Positions 30,154-40,756 are shown, counted from the stretch's first letter. The stretch is DNA of 64,000 nt from Salipiger bermudensis HTCC2601 (GCF_000153725.1 NZ_DS022276.1:593926-657925), one strand, 5' to 3'. Numbers and translations are program-made. The notes: generated from the letters alone by a model not told the origin.

Positions 30154-32339
30154 ATGACCGCAGCAATGCGCCCGCAGGTCTCGGCCTGCCCCGCCTGCTC
30201 CGCCGCTCCCGCCGCCGAGGCCCTCGCCGAAGCGCAGCTGCCTGATGACAGCCACGTGGTGTTGTCGCTGCCGACCATCCATTGCGCCAACTGCATCCGC
30301 GGCGTGGAGGCCGCGCTCGCCGCTGCCCCGGGCGTGCGCAGCGCCCGCGTCAACCTCACCATGAAGCGCGTGGCGATCGAGGCCGATGCCGGGCTCAGTG
30401 CCGAGGACCTGATACCGGTGGTCACCGCCGCCGGCTACGAGGCCCACGAGCTCGACACCGGCGCGCTCTCGGCCACCCAGACCGACAAGGCTGGTCGCGA
30501 CCTCTTGATGCGGCTCGCGGTGGCGGGCTTCGCCATGATGAACGTCATGCTGCTGTCGATCTCGGTCTGTCCGGCGCCGAAGGCCCGACCCGCGACATGT
30601 TCCATTGGGTCTCGGCGGCGATCACCCTGCCGACCATCGCCTTCTCGGGGCAGATCTTCTTCCGCAACGCCTGGAGCGCGCTCCGCGCCGGCCGGCTCAA
30701 CATGGACGTGCCAATCTCGCTCGCGATCCTGCTGGCGGTGGTGACCTCGCTCTGGGAGACCTCGCTCTCGGGCGAGCACGCCTATTTCGACGCCGCCATC
30801 GCGCTGACCTTCTTCCTGCTGACGGGGCGCTATCTCGACCATCGCACCCGCTCCATCGCGCGCTCCGCCGCCGAGGAGCTGGCGGCGCTCGAGGTGCCGC
30901 GCGCCTGGCGCCTGACCGACGATGGCGAGGAGCAGGTCTCGGTCGCCGATCTGCGCATCGGTGATCTGCTGCGGGTGCGCCCCGGCGGGCGCATGCCGGT
31001 CGATGGCGAGATCGCGGAGGGCCAGTCCGAGCTCGACCGCTCTCTGCTCACCGGCGAGACGGTGCCGGTCTACGCGGCGCCGGGCACGCTGGTCAGCGCC
31101 GGCGAAGTCAACCTCACCGGCCCGCTGCTGGTGCGCGCCAGCGCCGTGGGCCGCGAAACCTCGCTGCATCGCATGGCGGATCTGGTGGCGGTGGCCGAGT
31201 CGGGCCGCGCCAACTACACGCCGCTGGCCGACAAGGCCGCCAAGCTCTACGCGCCGGGCGTGCACATCCTCTCGGCCCTCGCCTTCGTCGGCTGGTATCT
31301 CTACACGCAGGATTTCCGCGTCGCGCTCAACATCGCGGCGGCGGTGCTGATCATCACCTGCCCCTGCGCCCTCGGCCTCGCGGTGCCCGCAGTGACCACC
31401 GCCGCGTCGGGGCGGCTGTTCAGGAAGGGCCTTCTGATCAAGGACGCCACTGCGCTCGAGCGCCTGTCCGAGATCGACACGGTGGTGTTCGACAAGACCG
31501 GCACGCTCACCGCCGGTGCGCCCGAGGTCACCAATGTCGAGGATTTCACCCGCGCCGATCTCGAGATCGCGCTGGCGCTGGCCGAGGGCTCGTCCCACCC
31601 GCTCTCGGTCGCGCTGACGACCGCCCTGCGCGCCAGGGGTCTCGCCCCCGCCCCGGTGACCGGGATCACCGAGGTGCCGGGCCACGGCACACAAGGCCTC
31701 TGGCAGGGCCGCCGCGTGCGGCTCGGCCGCGCCGCCTGGGTCGGCGGCGGCAGTTCGGACCTCACCGCCACCTGGCTCGCCGTGGGAGACGGCCCGGCGC
31801 AGGTCTTCACCTTCGCCGACAGCCTGCGCGACGGCGCCGAGGAAACCGTGAGCGCGCTCATCAAGGCCGGCAAGCGGGTGATCCTGATCTCCGGCGACAG
31901 TACCGCCGCGGTCGAGGCGCTGGCGCGCCGGCTGGGCATCCCGCAATGGATCGCCGAAGCACTGCCGCAGGACAAGGCCGCCCGCATCAAGGCGCTCACC
32001 GATGAAGGCGCGCGCGTGCTGATGGTGGGCGACGGGCTCAACGACACCGCGGCGCTCGCCGGCGCGCATGTGTCGATCTCGCCGGCCACGGCGCTCGACG
32101 CCGCCCGCGTCGCCTCCGACATCGTGCTGCTCGGCAACTCGCTCGCCCCGCTGCCCGAGGCGCTGACCCTGTCGAAGAAAGCCACCCGCCGCATCCGCGA
32201 GAACTTTGCCATCGCCACGTGGTACAACGTCATCGCCGTGCCGCTGGCCATCGCCGGGCTGTGCTCGCCGCTGATCGCGGCGCTTGCGATGTCCGCCTCG
32301 TCGATTACCGTGTCGCTGAACGCGCTGCGCCTGCGCTGA
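30154..32339 (+). pseudogene. fixI: Copper-transporting P-type ATPase FixI/CcoI, single-base frameshift
   Basis: This is the copper exporter CcoI that supplies copper to cbb3 oxidase, about 728 aa if read through. The first frame holds an N-terminal CPAC, the heavy-metal domain CANC (Cys44, Cys47) and TM1, to about codon 138. There the frame breaks: the sequence at 30565-30575 lacks one G, replacing a Trp-Ser-Gly with Cys-Pro-Ala. The rest, in the -1 frame, has TCPCAL, DKTGTLT and GDGLNDTAALAGA and ends at 32339. Uncorrected, a 196-aa product would stop at 30744. A sequencing error is the simplest cause; a real mutation would impair cbb3 maturation unless another copper ATPase compensates. 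Confidence 0.85.
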
Positions 32340-32373
32340 CCAAGCCGCAAGCCCCCAAGCCCAAGGACCCGCC

Positions 32374-32535
32374 ATGAACATCCTGCTCTACCTGATCCCG
32401 ATCTCGCTCTTCCTCGGCGGCATGGGGCTGCTGTTCTTCGTCATCACAGTGCGCACCAAGCAGTATGACGACCCCGAGGGCAACGCCGCCCGCATCCTCT
32501 CGGGCCAATACGACGACAAGCCCAAGCAGGACTGA
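32374..32535 (+). CDS. ccoS: cbb3-type cytochrome oxidase assembly protein CcoS
   Basis: A 53-aa single-helix protein (TM about residues 4-26, beginning MNILLYLIPISLFLGGMGLL) with the conserved cytoplasmic KQYDDPEGNAARIL segment typical of CcoS/FixS. CcoS is required for haem/copper insertion into cbb3 oxidase. It follows fixI by 34 bases and completes ccoGHIS. Confidence 0.93.
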   Translation: MNILLYLIPISLFLGGMGLLFFVITVRTKQYDDPEGNAARILSGQYDDKPKQD

Positions 32536-32570
32536 CCCCCCTCACGCTGCCCCCCGCCCCCTGCTCCTTT

Positions 32571-32600
32571 TCTACGTCGGAAAATACTCCCGCCGGAGGC
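32571..32600 (-). repeat. Dispersed intergenic repeat, copy 1
   Basis: On the minus strand this reads GCCTCCGGCGGGAGTATTTT and continues to CCGACGTAGA. It lies 36 bases after ccoS, in antisense orientation to it. It pairs with copy 2 about 100 bases away, separated by GC-rich sequence. Confidence 0.6.
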
Positions 32601-32700
32601 ATCCCGCACCCGCCAGACACGCCAGGGCAGGGCTCCCTCCGAACAACGCCCCCAAAGGCGGGCATTCCCGGTCACCGGCCGCCCCGGCGCCACGCCCCGC

Positions 32701-32734
32701 TCTTCTCTACGTCGCAAATACTCCCGCCGGAGGC
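32701..32734 (-). repeat. Dispersed intergenic repeat, copy 2
   Basis: On the minus strand this reads GCCTCCGGCGGGAGTATTTG and continues to GCGACGTAGAGAAGA. It lies 46 bases downstream of the GMC gene stop, in sense orientation. The CTCC/GGAG mini-hairpin plus T-rich tail gives it a weak terminator look. Confidence 0.6.
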
Positions 32735-32780
32735 GTCCCGGGCCTGCCACCGGCCCAACGGCCCGGCACGTGCGCCCCGG

Positions 32781-34361
32781 TCACCCACGCAGGATCATTT
32801 CCGCCGCCTTTTCGGCGATCATGATCGTGGGCGCGTTGGTGTTGCCGCTGGTGATGGTCGGCATGACGCTGGCATCGACCACCCGCAGCCCGTCGAGCCC
32901 CTTCATCCGGCATTCCGCATCGAGCGGCGCCGCCTCGTCCAGCCCCATGCGCACCGTGCCCACCGGGTGGAAGATCGTCGTGCCCACGTCGCCGGCGGCT
33001 TGCGCCACCTCCGCGTCCGTCTGGTGATCCGCCCCGGGCTTGACCTCTTCGGGGGCGTATTTCGCCATTGCCCCTTGCGTCATGATGCGGCGCGACAGGC
33101 GGATGCTGTCCACCGCGACGCGGCGGTCGCCCTCGGTCGAGAGGTAATTCGGCGCGATCACCGGCGCATCCTTGGGATCGTTCGAGGCCAACCGGATCGT
33201 GCCGCGGCTCTCGGGGCGGAGGTTGCAGACACTGGCGGTGATCGCCGGGTAGCTGTGCAGCGGCTGGCCGAAGGCGTCGAGCGACAGCGGTTGCACGTGG
33301 AACTCCACGTCCGGCGTGGCGAGCCCTTCGCGGGACTTGGCGAAGGCGCCGAGCTGCGAGGGCGCCATCGACATCGGTCCGGAGCGCCGTGCCACGTATT
33401 CCAGCCCGATCGCCAGCTTGCCCATGAGCGAATTGGCCATCTGGTTGAGGGTCTTGGCCCCGGTGAGGCGCCACGAACAGCGCAGCTGCAGGTGGTCCTG
33501 CAGGTTGCCACCCACCCCCGGCGCGTCATGCCGCACCTCTATGCCGTGCGCGCGCAGCTCCTCTGCCGGGCCGATGCCGGAGAGCTGCAGCAGCTGCGGC
33601 GAGTTCACCGCACCGGCCGAGAGGATCACGTCGCCGCCGCAGCGCGCCTCGCGCGGCTGGCCGCCCTGTTCGTAGGCCACGCCCACGACCTTGCTGCCCT
33701 CGAAGATCAGCCCGGTGACATGGGCATGGGTCTCGACCCGAAGGTTCTCGCTGTCGGTGGTGCGCAGGAAGGCCTTGGCAGTGTTCATCCGCCAGCCGTT
33801 GCGCTGGTTCACCCTGAAATAGCCCACGCCCTCGTTGTTGCCGGTGTTGAAATCGGTGACCTTGGGCAGCCCGGCCTCGTGCGCCGCCTCCATCCAGTCG
33901 TCGAGCACCGGCCAGTGCAGGCGCTGGTTCTCGACCCGCCATTCGCCGCCCGCGCCGTGCATCTCGCTCTCGCCCTCGACGAAGTCCTCGCTCTTCCTGA
34001 AATAGGGCAGCACATCGTCCCAGCCCCAGCCGGTCAGGCCCATCTGGCGCCAGCCATCGTAATCCGCCGCCTGTCCGCGCAGGTAGAGCATGCCGTTGAT
34101 CGACGAGCAGCCACCCAGCACCTTGCCGCGCGGGTAAAGCAGCGAGCGGCCGTTCAGCCCGTCATCTGGCGCGGTGCGGTAGCACCAGTCGGTGCGCGGA
34201 TTGTCGATGCAGTAGAGGTAGCCCATCGGGATGTGGATCCAGTGATAGGTATCGCGCCCGCCCGCCTCGAGCAGCAGCACCCGGCGCCCCGCCTCGGCCA
34301 GCCGCTTGGCCAGAACACAGCCCGCGCTGCCCGCTCCGATGATGACGTGATCCCAAGACAT
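32781..34361 (-). CDS. GMC family oxidoreductase (choline/alcohol dehydrogenase-like)
   Basis: A 526-aa flavoprotein of the glucose-methanol-choline family. The FAD-binding motif GAGSAG is at residues 9-14, the GMC signature region has RGKVLGGCSSINGMLYLRG, and the C-terminus has VGTVRMG and the FAD-binding VVDASVMPTITSGNTNAPT. Substrate is probably an alcohol; BetA and AlkJ are close relatives, but no betaine aldehyde dehydrogenase gene is adjacent. The ATG at 34361 follows a GGGGGAGGG; six residues further upstream are open but unsupported. A double palindromic operator sits 32-66 bases upstream, implying tight repression. Confidence 0.88.
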   Translation of the reverse strand: MSWDHVIIGAGSAGCVLAKRLAEAGRRVLLLEAGGRDTYHWIHIPMGYLYCIDNPRTDWCYRTAPDDGLNGRSLLYPRGKVLGGCSSINGMLYLRGQAADYDGWRQMGLTGWGWDDVLPYFRKSEDFVEGESEMHGAGGEWRVENQRLHWPVLDDWMEAAHEAGLPKVTDFNTGNNEGVGYFRVNQRNGWRMNTAKAFLRTTDSENLRVETHAHVTGLIFEGSKVVGVAYEQGGQPREARCGGDVILSAGAVNSPQLLQLSGIGPAEELRAHGIEVRHDAPGVGGNLQDHLQLRCSWRLTGAKTLNQMANSLMGKLAIGLEYVARRSGPMSMAPSQLGAFAKSREGLATPDVEFHVQPLSLDAFGQPLHSYPAITASVCNLRPESRGTIRLASNDPKDAPVIAPNYLSTEGDRRVAVDSIRLSRRIMTQGAMAKYAPEEVKPGADHQTDAEVAQAAGDVGTTIFHPVGTVRMGLDEAAPLDAECRMKGLDGLRVVDASVMPTITSGNTNAPTIMIAEKAAEMILRG

Positions 34362-34392
34362 GCTGCCCTCCCCCGGCATGCGTACCGGCCAT

Positions 34393-34427
34393 TCAATTGT
34401 CTGACATTTGATATGTCAGACAATTGA
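34393..34427. promoter_or_regulatory. Perfect 15-bp inverted repeat made of two GntR-like operators
   Basis: TCAATTGTCTGACAT (34393-34407) and ATGTCAGACAATTGA (34413-34427) are exact inverted copies with a 5-base spacer. Each arm itself contains a nine-base pseudo-palindrome, TGTCTGACA and TGTCAGACA, with centres 16 bases apart. It lies just upstream of the GMC gene. The TGTC-N-GACA core resembles GntR/FCD-type operators. No GntR gene is in the window. Confidence 0.75.
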
Positions 34428-34482
34428 GCCCCGCGCAACTGCTTGCGCGGAAGGACCAGCATGTTCGCGCAACCGCGAGGCG

Positions 34483-34941
34483 TCAGACCGGCAGGGCGGT
34501 GGTCTTGAAGACGGTGCGCAGCGCGAAGCTCGACTGCATCTGCGCCACGCCGGGCAGACGGGTCAGGTGCTGTCGGTGGATTCGGGCGAAATCCTCGGTA
34601 TCCTCGGCCACGACCTTGAGGATGTAATCGGCGCTGCCCGCCATCAGGTGGCATTCGAGCACATCGGGAATGCGCGAGACCGCCTTCTCGAACGCCTCGA
34701 GCACCTCGTCGGCCTGCGCACTGAGGGTAATCTCGACGAAGACCGTGGTCGGCATGCCCATCCTGCGCGCGTCGAGCAGCGCCACGTAGCCGCGGATGAT
34801 GCCCTCGCTCTCGAGCCGCTGCACCCGGCGGTGGCAGGCCGAGGCCGAAAGATGCACCTGCTCGGAGAGCTCGGCATTCGACATGCGCCCCTGCTTTTGC
34901 AGCACGCGCAGGATGCGATGGTCGATATCGTCGAGGTCCAT
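34483..34941 (-). CDS. Lrp/AsnC family transcriptional regulator
   Basis: A 152-aa regulator: an N-terminal AsnC-type helix-turn-helix (MDLDDIDHRILRVLQKQGRM, then LSASACHRRVQRLESEG) and a C-terminal RAM/ligand-binding domain (about residues 65-150). Divergent to alanine dehydrogenase with 135 bases between, it is probably the alanine-responsive activator of that gene, like Rhizobium AldR/Lrp pairs. The start at 34941 fits the family; a 34-codon extension upstream is rejected. Confidence 0.9.
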   Translation of the reverse strand: MDLDDIDHRILRVLQKQGRMSNAELSEQVHLSASACHRRVQRLESEGIIRGYVALLDARRMGMPTTVFVEITLSAQADEVLEAFEKAVSRIPDVLECHLMAGSADYILKVVAEDTEDFARIHRQHLTRLPGVAQMQSSFALRTVFKTTALPV

Positions 34942-35076
34942 GGCAGGTTCTTTCACGAGACGGCGGAATCTTCGAAGGTTCTGCGAAGAACCCGGGCTGC
35001 AAAGCACCAAATCCGGCGGGAAATTGCAAGCCACGGCTGTCACGCTGATCCCAGAGAACTTAGGGAGGACTCAGCC

Positions 35077-36189
35077 ATGAAACTCGGATGCCCCAGAGAG
35101 GTCAAAGCGCAGGAATACCGCGTCGGCCTGACGCCCAACGCCGCGCGCGAAGCGGTGTCGCAGGGCCACGAGGTGCTGATCCAGAGCGGCGCCGGGCTCG
35201 GCGCCGGCTTCGAGGATGACGACTACGTCGCCGCGGGCGCCACGATCGTCGATACCGCGCGGGAGGTCTTTGACGCGACCGAGATGATCGTCAAGGTCAA
35301 GGAACCGCAGCCGGCCGAGCGCGCCATGCTGCGCGAGGGGCAGCTGCTCTTCACTTATCTCCACCTCGCGCCCGACCCGGCCCAGACCGACGACCTGCTG
35401 GCCTCGGGGGCCACCTGCATGGCTTACGAGACCGTGACCGACGACCGTGGCGGTCTGCCGCTGCTGGCGCCGATGTCCGAGGTCGCCGGGCGACTGGCGC
35501 CGCAGATGGGGGCGTGGTCGCTGCAGAAGGCCAATGGCGGGCGCGGCGTGCTGATGGGCGGCGTGCCCGGCGTGGGCCCGGCCAACGTCGTGGTGGTGGG
35601 CGGCGGCAATGTCGGCACCCACGCGGCCCGCATCGCCGCCGGCATGGGCGCCAATGTCACCGTGCTCGACCGCTCGCTGCCGCGGCTGCGCTATCTCGAT
35701 GACGTGTTCGGCACCACCTTCCGCAACCGCTACTCGACCGAGGGCGCACTGGTCGAGGTCTTGCCGGAGGCCGACATGGTGATCGGCGCGGTGCTGATCC
35801 CCGGCGCCGCCGCGCCCAAGCTGATCAGCCGCGAGATGCTGGGGCTGATGAAGCCCGGCGCGGTGCTGGTGGACGTGGCCATCGACCAGGGCGGCTGCTT
35901 CGAGACCTCGCGGGCGACAACCCATGACGATCCGGTCTACGAGGTCGACGGCATCCAGCATTACTGCGTCGCCAACATGCCCGGCGCGGTGCCGCGCACC
36001 TCGACCATCGCGCTTGGCAACGCCACCCTGCCCTTCGTGATGGCGCTGGCGAACAAGGGCTGGCGGAAGGCCTGTGCCGAGGACCGTCACCTGCTTGCGG
36101 GTCTGAACGTGCACGCGGGCCAGCTCACCAACGCGCCGGTGGCCGAGGCGCTGGGGCGCGCCTTCGTGGCGCCGGAGAGCGTTCTCTGA
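35077..36189 (+). CDS. ald: Alanine dehydrogenase
   Basis: A 370-aa NAD-dependent enzyme that deaminates L-alanine to pyruvate and ammonia. The N-terminal signature [20 protein letters not shown] and the second substrate region [12 protein letters not shown] are visible, as is the nucleotide-binding [10 protein letters not shown] (about residues 175-184) and [10 protein letters not shown] near the end. Length equals the family norm. An AGGGAGGA RBS precedes the ATG. The divergent Lrp-type gene is its probable regulator. Confidence 0.95.
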   Translation: MKLGCPREVKAQEYRVGLTPNAAREAVSQGHEVLIQSGAGLGAGFEDDDYVAAGATIVDTAREVFDATEMIVKVKEPQPAERAMLREGQLLFTYLHLAPDPAQTDDLLASGATCMAYETVTDDRGGLPLLAPMSEVAGRLAPQMGAWSLQKANGGRGVLMGGVPGVGPANVVVVGGGNVGTHAARIAAGMGANVTVLDRSLPRLRYLDDVFGTTFRNRYSTEGALVEVLPEADMVIGAVLIPGAAAPKLISREMLGLMKPGAVLVDVAIDQGGCFETSRATTHDDPVYEVDGIQHYCVANMPGAVPRTSTIALGNATLPFVMALANKGWRKACAEDRHLLAGLNVHAGQLTNAPVAEALGRAFVAPESVL

Positions 36190-36200
36190 GGAGGCGTTAC

Positions 36201-36223
36201 GCCGGCGCCTGACGGGCGCCGGC
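36201..36223. terminator. Hairpin between ald and the CDF transporter
   Basis: GCCGGCGCC and GGCGCCGGC form a perfect 9-bp stem with a 5-base loop 11 bases after ald. No T-run follows, so termination is probable but not certain. Confidence 0.5.
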
Positions 36224-36266
36224 ACGCGCTGACCATCTGACTTTGAGAAACGGGCGTGCCCGGAGC

Positions 36267-37154
36267 TCAGAGCACCACGATGCCGCTGTGCTTGGCCTTG
36301 TGTTCGGGCTCGACGTGGATCGTCACCCGGCTGCCCTCGAAGCTGGCATGCAGCGCGTGCTCGAGTCGGTCGCAGATGTCATGCGCCGCGTCCACCGTCA
36401 TCTCGCCCGGCACCACGAGGTGGAACTCCACGAAGAGCGCACTGCCGGCGCGGCGCGAGCGCAGGTCATGCGCCTCGACCGCGCCCTCGGCATTGGCCGA
36501 GATCAGCGCCCGCATCTGCTCGAGCTCCCCTTCCGGCGCAGCCTCGTCCATGAGCCCGCCGACCGAATGGCGCATCACCTGCCAGCCGGCCCAGAGGATG
36601 TTGACCGCCACCAGCGCCGCCAGCGCCGGGTCGAGCCAACTCCAGCCTGTCAGCACCGCCGCGACGATGCCGATGGTGACGCCCACCGAGGTGAACACAT
36701 CCGTGAGCAGATGCTTGCCGTCGGCCTCGAGCGCCGGAGAGTAGAGCCGCCGCCCGGCACGGATCAGCACGAAGGACCAGACCGCGTTGATCACGCTGGC
36801 CACGAGGTTGATGCCGAGCCCGAGCCACGGATCATCGATGATGCGCGGCGCCTGCCAGGCGCCCCACGCCTCGCGTAGGATCAGGATCGCCGCGACGATG
36901 ATCAGCACGCCCTCGAGCACGGCGCTGAAATATTCCGCCTTGTGGTGCCCGAACGGGTGATCCGCGTCCGCCGGCTGCGCCGCGATGCGCAGCGCCACCA
37001 ATGCGGTCAGTGCCGTCGCCACGTTGACGATGCTTTCGAGCGCGTCCGACAGCAGAGCCACCGAGCCGGTGAGCCACCAGGCCAGCGTCTTGATGGCAAG
37101 GACCACGAGGCCCACGACGACGCTGCCGCAGGCGATTTTGATGGCTCGGCTCAT
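36267..37154 (-). CDS. Cation diffusion facilitator (CDF) family transporter
   Basis: A 295-aa inner-membrane divalent metal exporter. Metal-site residues are seen in SVALLSDALESIVN and in DGKHLLTDVFTSVG, and the interhelix loop HPFGHHKAEYFSAVLEG matches the FieF/CzcD-type pattern. About six TM helices and a C-terminal cytoplasmic domain (from about residue 208) ending with metal-binding HVEPEHKAKHS. The metal (Zn, Fe, Mn or Co) cannot be told. It is convergent with ald and 77 bases from it. Confidence 0.9.
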   Translation of the reverse strand: MSRAIKIACGSVVVGLVVLAIKTLAWWLTGSVALLSDALESIVNVATALTALVALRIAAQPADADHPFGHHKAEYFSAVLEGVLIIVAAILILREAWGAWQAPRIIDDPWLGLGINLVASVINAVWSFVLIRAGRRLYSPALEADGKHLLTDVFTSVGVTIGIVAAVLTGWSWLDPALAALVAVNILWAGWQVMRHSVGGLMDEAAPEGELEQMRALISANAEGAVEAHDLRSRRAGSALFVEFHLVVPGEMTVDAAHDICDRLEHALHASFEGSRVTIHVEPEHKAKHSGIVVL

Positions 37155-37276
37155 GGCACCCTCTTCGCTGATCCGGGTCTGTTAGCGAAGCGACACGCAC
37201 CGCGCAACCGGTCGCAGCGGGAGGCCGGGCTGCACGGGGCGAAAGGCTTGCGGGCGCCCGAGGACGCCCACGCGGC

Positions 37277-37699
37277 TCACTTCTTCAGCGCGTCGCGGAT
37301 CTCGATCAGGATGTCGAGCTGCGACGGCCCGGTCGGCACCTCGGGGGCGACCTCGTCGGGCTTCTCGGCGGCGGCCTTCACCCGGTTCACCATCTTGACC
37401 AGCATGAAGACCACGAAGGCGATGATGAAGAAGTTGATCACCGCCATGATGAACTTGCCGACCGCGAAGACCGGCGCGCCGGCCTCGGTCGCCGCGTCGA
37501 GCGAGGCATACTCGTTGCCGTCGAGCGCGTAGAACCAGCCGGTGAAATCGATCCCGCCAGTGAACAGCGCGATGATCGGGTTGAGGATGTCGCCCACCAG
37601 CGACTGCACGATGGCGGTGAAGGCGGCCCCGATGATGATGCCCACCGCCATGTCCATAACATTGCCCTTAGCGATGAAATCCTTGAATTCGTTGATCAC
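37277..37699 (-). CDS. mscL: Large-conductance mechanosensitive channel MscL
   Basis: A 140-aa MscL with the classical opening ([20 protein letters not shown]), TM1 (to about residue 40), a periplasmic loop and TM2 (about 70-97), then the cytoplasmic helix ending [10 protein letters not shown]. It releases solutes on hypo-osmotic shock. The GTG at 37699 is chosen because AAGGA lies 8 bases upstream; a GTG two codons earlier is too close to it. The longer open frame into the repeat region is rejected. Confidence 0.93.
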   Translation of the reverse strand: MINEFKDFIAKGNVMDMAVGIIIGAAFTAIVQSLVGDILNPIIALFTGGIDFTGWFYALDGNEYASLDAATEAGAPVFAVGKFIMAVINFFIIAFVVFMLVKMVNRVKAAAEKPDEVAPEVPTGPSQLDILIEIRDALKK

Positions 37700-37853
37700 G
37701 GTCACGTTCCTTGTGATGACTGACACTGATGACACCCGGCTCTGCTGCATCGCGGCACAACCCACGCGCGATCCTGCCACGGCTGGCGTGGCGCGTGAAG
37801 CGGCAAGGTCCGGAGCCTTGCCCCCGCGGTGCACATTCGGCACGGTGCGGCCT

Positions 37854-37890
37854 GCCTCCGGCGGGAGTATTTTTCGACGTAGAGAAGAAC
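37854..37890 (+). repeat. Dispersed intergenic repeat, copy 3
   Basis: The plus strand reads GCCTCCGGCGGGAGTATTTT and continues to CGACGTAGAGAAGAAC. It is the best-preserved copy. It lies between two minus-strand genes, thus in antisense orientation. Confidence 0.6.
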
Positions 37891-37978
37891 AGGGACGCGC
37901 CCGAACCATGCCTGCCGAGAGGTGCGCGGCGAGCGATGCGGCCTTGCCCGACGGGGCGCGGACGGCAACGGCTGCGCT

Positions 37979-38014
37979 GCCTCCGGCCGGCGTATCCGGC
38001 GACGTCGAGAAGAT
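37979..38014 (+). repeat. Dispersed intergenic repeat, copy 4 (degenerate)
   Basis: The plus strand reads GCCTCCGGCCGGCGTATCC and continues to GGCGACGTCGAGAAGAT. It keeps the order of both halves but has several substitutions. It is in tandem with copy 3, about 90 bases apart. Confidence 0.5.
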
Positions 38015-38071
38015 GCGGGCGCGCCTGCCCGGCCGGTCGTGGCAAGGGCGGGCGCGCTGTCGGCGTCGGGC

Positions 38072-38521
38072 TCAGGCCGGCAGGGTGCCGGTCAGCACGT
38101 AGCGCAGGATCTCGACCACCTCGCCCGGCTCGCGGGCCACCGCGAGGGCGGCGGCGTCGACCTCCTTGAGGGCGTGGTCATGCTCGGCCGGCTGCAGGAT
38201 GATCAGCGACTTGCCGAGCGCGGCGGCGTAGCCGGCATCGAAAGCGGCGTTCCACTGCTTGTACTTGTCGCCGAAGCGCACCACGACCACGTCGGCATCG
38301 GCGATGCCCTTGCGGGTGCGGATGGCGTTGACCTGCGCGCCCTTGCGGTCGTGCCAGAACTTGCTGTCCTCGGCGCCGAGGATCGCCACGCCGCAGTCGT
38401 CGCTGGCGGCGTGATCGGTCACCGGCGCCGAGAAGGTCACGTCGAGCCCCTGCGCGCCCTCGATGATCTGCTCGCGCCAGTCGGTGTGGATCTCTCCGGA
38501 AAGATAGACGGTCAGTCCCAT
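38072..38521 (-). CDS. YtoQ family protein
   Basis: A 149-aa soluble protein beginning MGLTVYLSGEIHTDWREQI, the characteristic YtoQ N-terminus, with DHAASDDCG and GYAAALGKSLIILQP. The fold is related to nucleoside 2-deoxyribosyltransferases, but activity is not established. The start at 38521 has AAGGGGACAGG upstream. It is divergent from mreB across 237 bases. Confidence 0.85.
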   Translation of the reverse strand: MGLTVYLSGEIHTDWREQIIEGAQGLDVTFSAPVTDHAASDDCGVAILGAEDSKFWHDRKGAQVNAIRTRKGIADADVVVVRFGDKYKQWNAAFDAGYAAALGKSLIILQPAEHDHALKEVDAAALAVAREPGEVVEILRYVLTGTLPA

Positions 38522-38650
38522 GCCTGTCCCCTTGCTTGCGTTCCCCCGAGCTATGCCAGCCCGGGCGCCGCGCAACAAGGCCGCGAGGCGGTCTCCCGGA
38601 ACTGCACAGCGCCTGCACGCGGGCCAAAAATTGCGGCGGTTTCACGCTGA

Positions 38651-39805
<1,155 letters not shown>

Positions 39806-39847
39806 CGGCCCTTCGCGGAGCCGCCCGCCGACGCTAAGATGAGTTGA

Positions 39848-40756
39848 ATGGCGAAGCATGGGACCAATTCCGAGGACTATGCCGGTCCGCTGAAGCGCCT
39901 GCTTCTGGCGGTCCTGCTGTTGTGCCTCGTCGGCCTGTTCATCTTCTGGCGCATCGACAGCCCGCGGGCCGAACGTTTCCGGGCGCAGATCGTCGACACG
40001 GTGATGCCGGGCTTCGACTGGGCCATGGCGCCGGTCACCGGCGCGGTGCGCATCCTGCGCGACTTCCAGAGCTACCAGCGCATCTACGACCAGAACCAGG
40101 AGCTGCGCCGCGAGCTGCGCCGCATGACCGCCTGGAAGGAGGCCGCGCTGCAGCTCGAGCAGGAGAACGCCCGGCTGCGCGACCTCAACAACGTGCGGCT
40201 CGACCCGCGGCTGACCTACATCACCGGCGTGGTGCTGGCCGATAGCGGCTCGCCGTTCCGTCAGTCGGTGCTGATCAACGTCGGCTCGCGCGACGGCATC
40301 GTCGACGGCTGGGCCACCATGGACGGCATCGGCCTCGTGGGACGGATCTCGGGCGTCGGGGCCAACACCAGCCGGGTGATCCTGCTCACCGATGCCACCA
40401 GCCGCATCCCGGCGATCATCCAGCCCTCGGGGCAGCGGGCGCTGATCACCGGCGACAACTCCGCCGCGCCGCCGATCGACTTCCTCGAGGATCCCGACCA
40501 GGTGCGCCCCGGCGACCGGATCGTCACCAGCGGCGATGGCGAGGTCTTTCCGCCGGGGCTGCTGATCGGACAGGTGGCCGAGGATCCCGGCGGCCGCCTG
40601 CGGGTGCGCCTTGCCGCTGATTACGAACGGCTCGAGTTCCTGCGCGTGCTGCGCGACCACGGTGCGCGCCGGGTCGGCTCGCCCTCGGCGCTGATCCTGC
40701 CGGCGACGCCGCCGGCCATCGAGATGCCGCCCGCCCCGGTGCCCGGCGATGGCTGA
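39848..40756 (+). CDS. mreC: Rod shape-determining protein MreC
   Basis: A 302-aa protein with one N-terminal TM helix (about residues 16-36), a coiled coil (about 74-115, with QNQELRRELRRM and QLEQENARLRDLNN), and a periplasmic beta-barrel domain with DGIVDGWATMDGIGLVGRIS and a QVRPGDRIVTSGDGEVFPPG segment. It forms filaments that activate PBP2-RodA. Its stop overlaps mreD by 8 bases. Confidence 0.95.
   Translation: MAKHGTNSEDYAGPLKRLLLAVLLLCLVGLFIFWRIDSPRAERFRAQIVDTVMPGFDWAMAPVTGAVRILRDFQSYQRIYDQNQELRRELRRMTAWKEAALQLEQENARLRDLNNVRLDPRLTYITGVVLADSGSPFRQSVLINVGSRDGIVDGWATMDGIGLVGRISGVGANTSRVILLTDATSRIPAIIQPSGQRALITGDNSAAPPIDFLEDPDQVRPGDRIVTSGDGEVFPPGLLIGQVAEDPGGRLRVRLAADYERLEFLRVLRDHGARRVGSPSALILPATPPAIEMPPAPVPGDG

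Larger units (their letters stand above)
37700..38071. other. 372-base gene-free region between mscL and the ytoQ-like gene
   Basis: No convincing gene or RNA is seen. The GC-rich region contains two copies of the dispersed repeat (37854-37890 and 37979-38014). Open frames here have the Arg/Pro/Ala-rich composition of non-coding GC-rich DNA and lack RBSs. The promoter of mscL lies at the left end. Confidence 0.5.

Noticed and set aside
30154-30744. fixI read as a natural programmed frameshift that yields a short copper chaperone, as in E. coli copA
   Set aside because: A -1 shift would be needed here too, but no slippery heptamer or following stem-loop is seen at GGTCTGTCCGG, and a plain one-base deletion explains the change fully. 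Ribosome profiling would settle it.
37700-38071. Small Arg/Pro-rich open frames between mscL and the ytoQ-like gene
   Set aside because: They have no RBS and amino-acid content of random GC-rich DNA, and they overlap the dispersed repeats.
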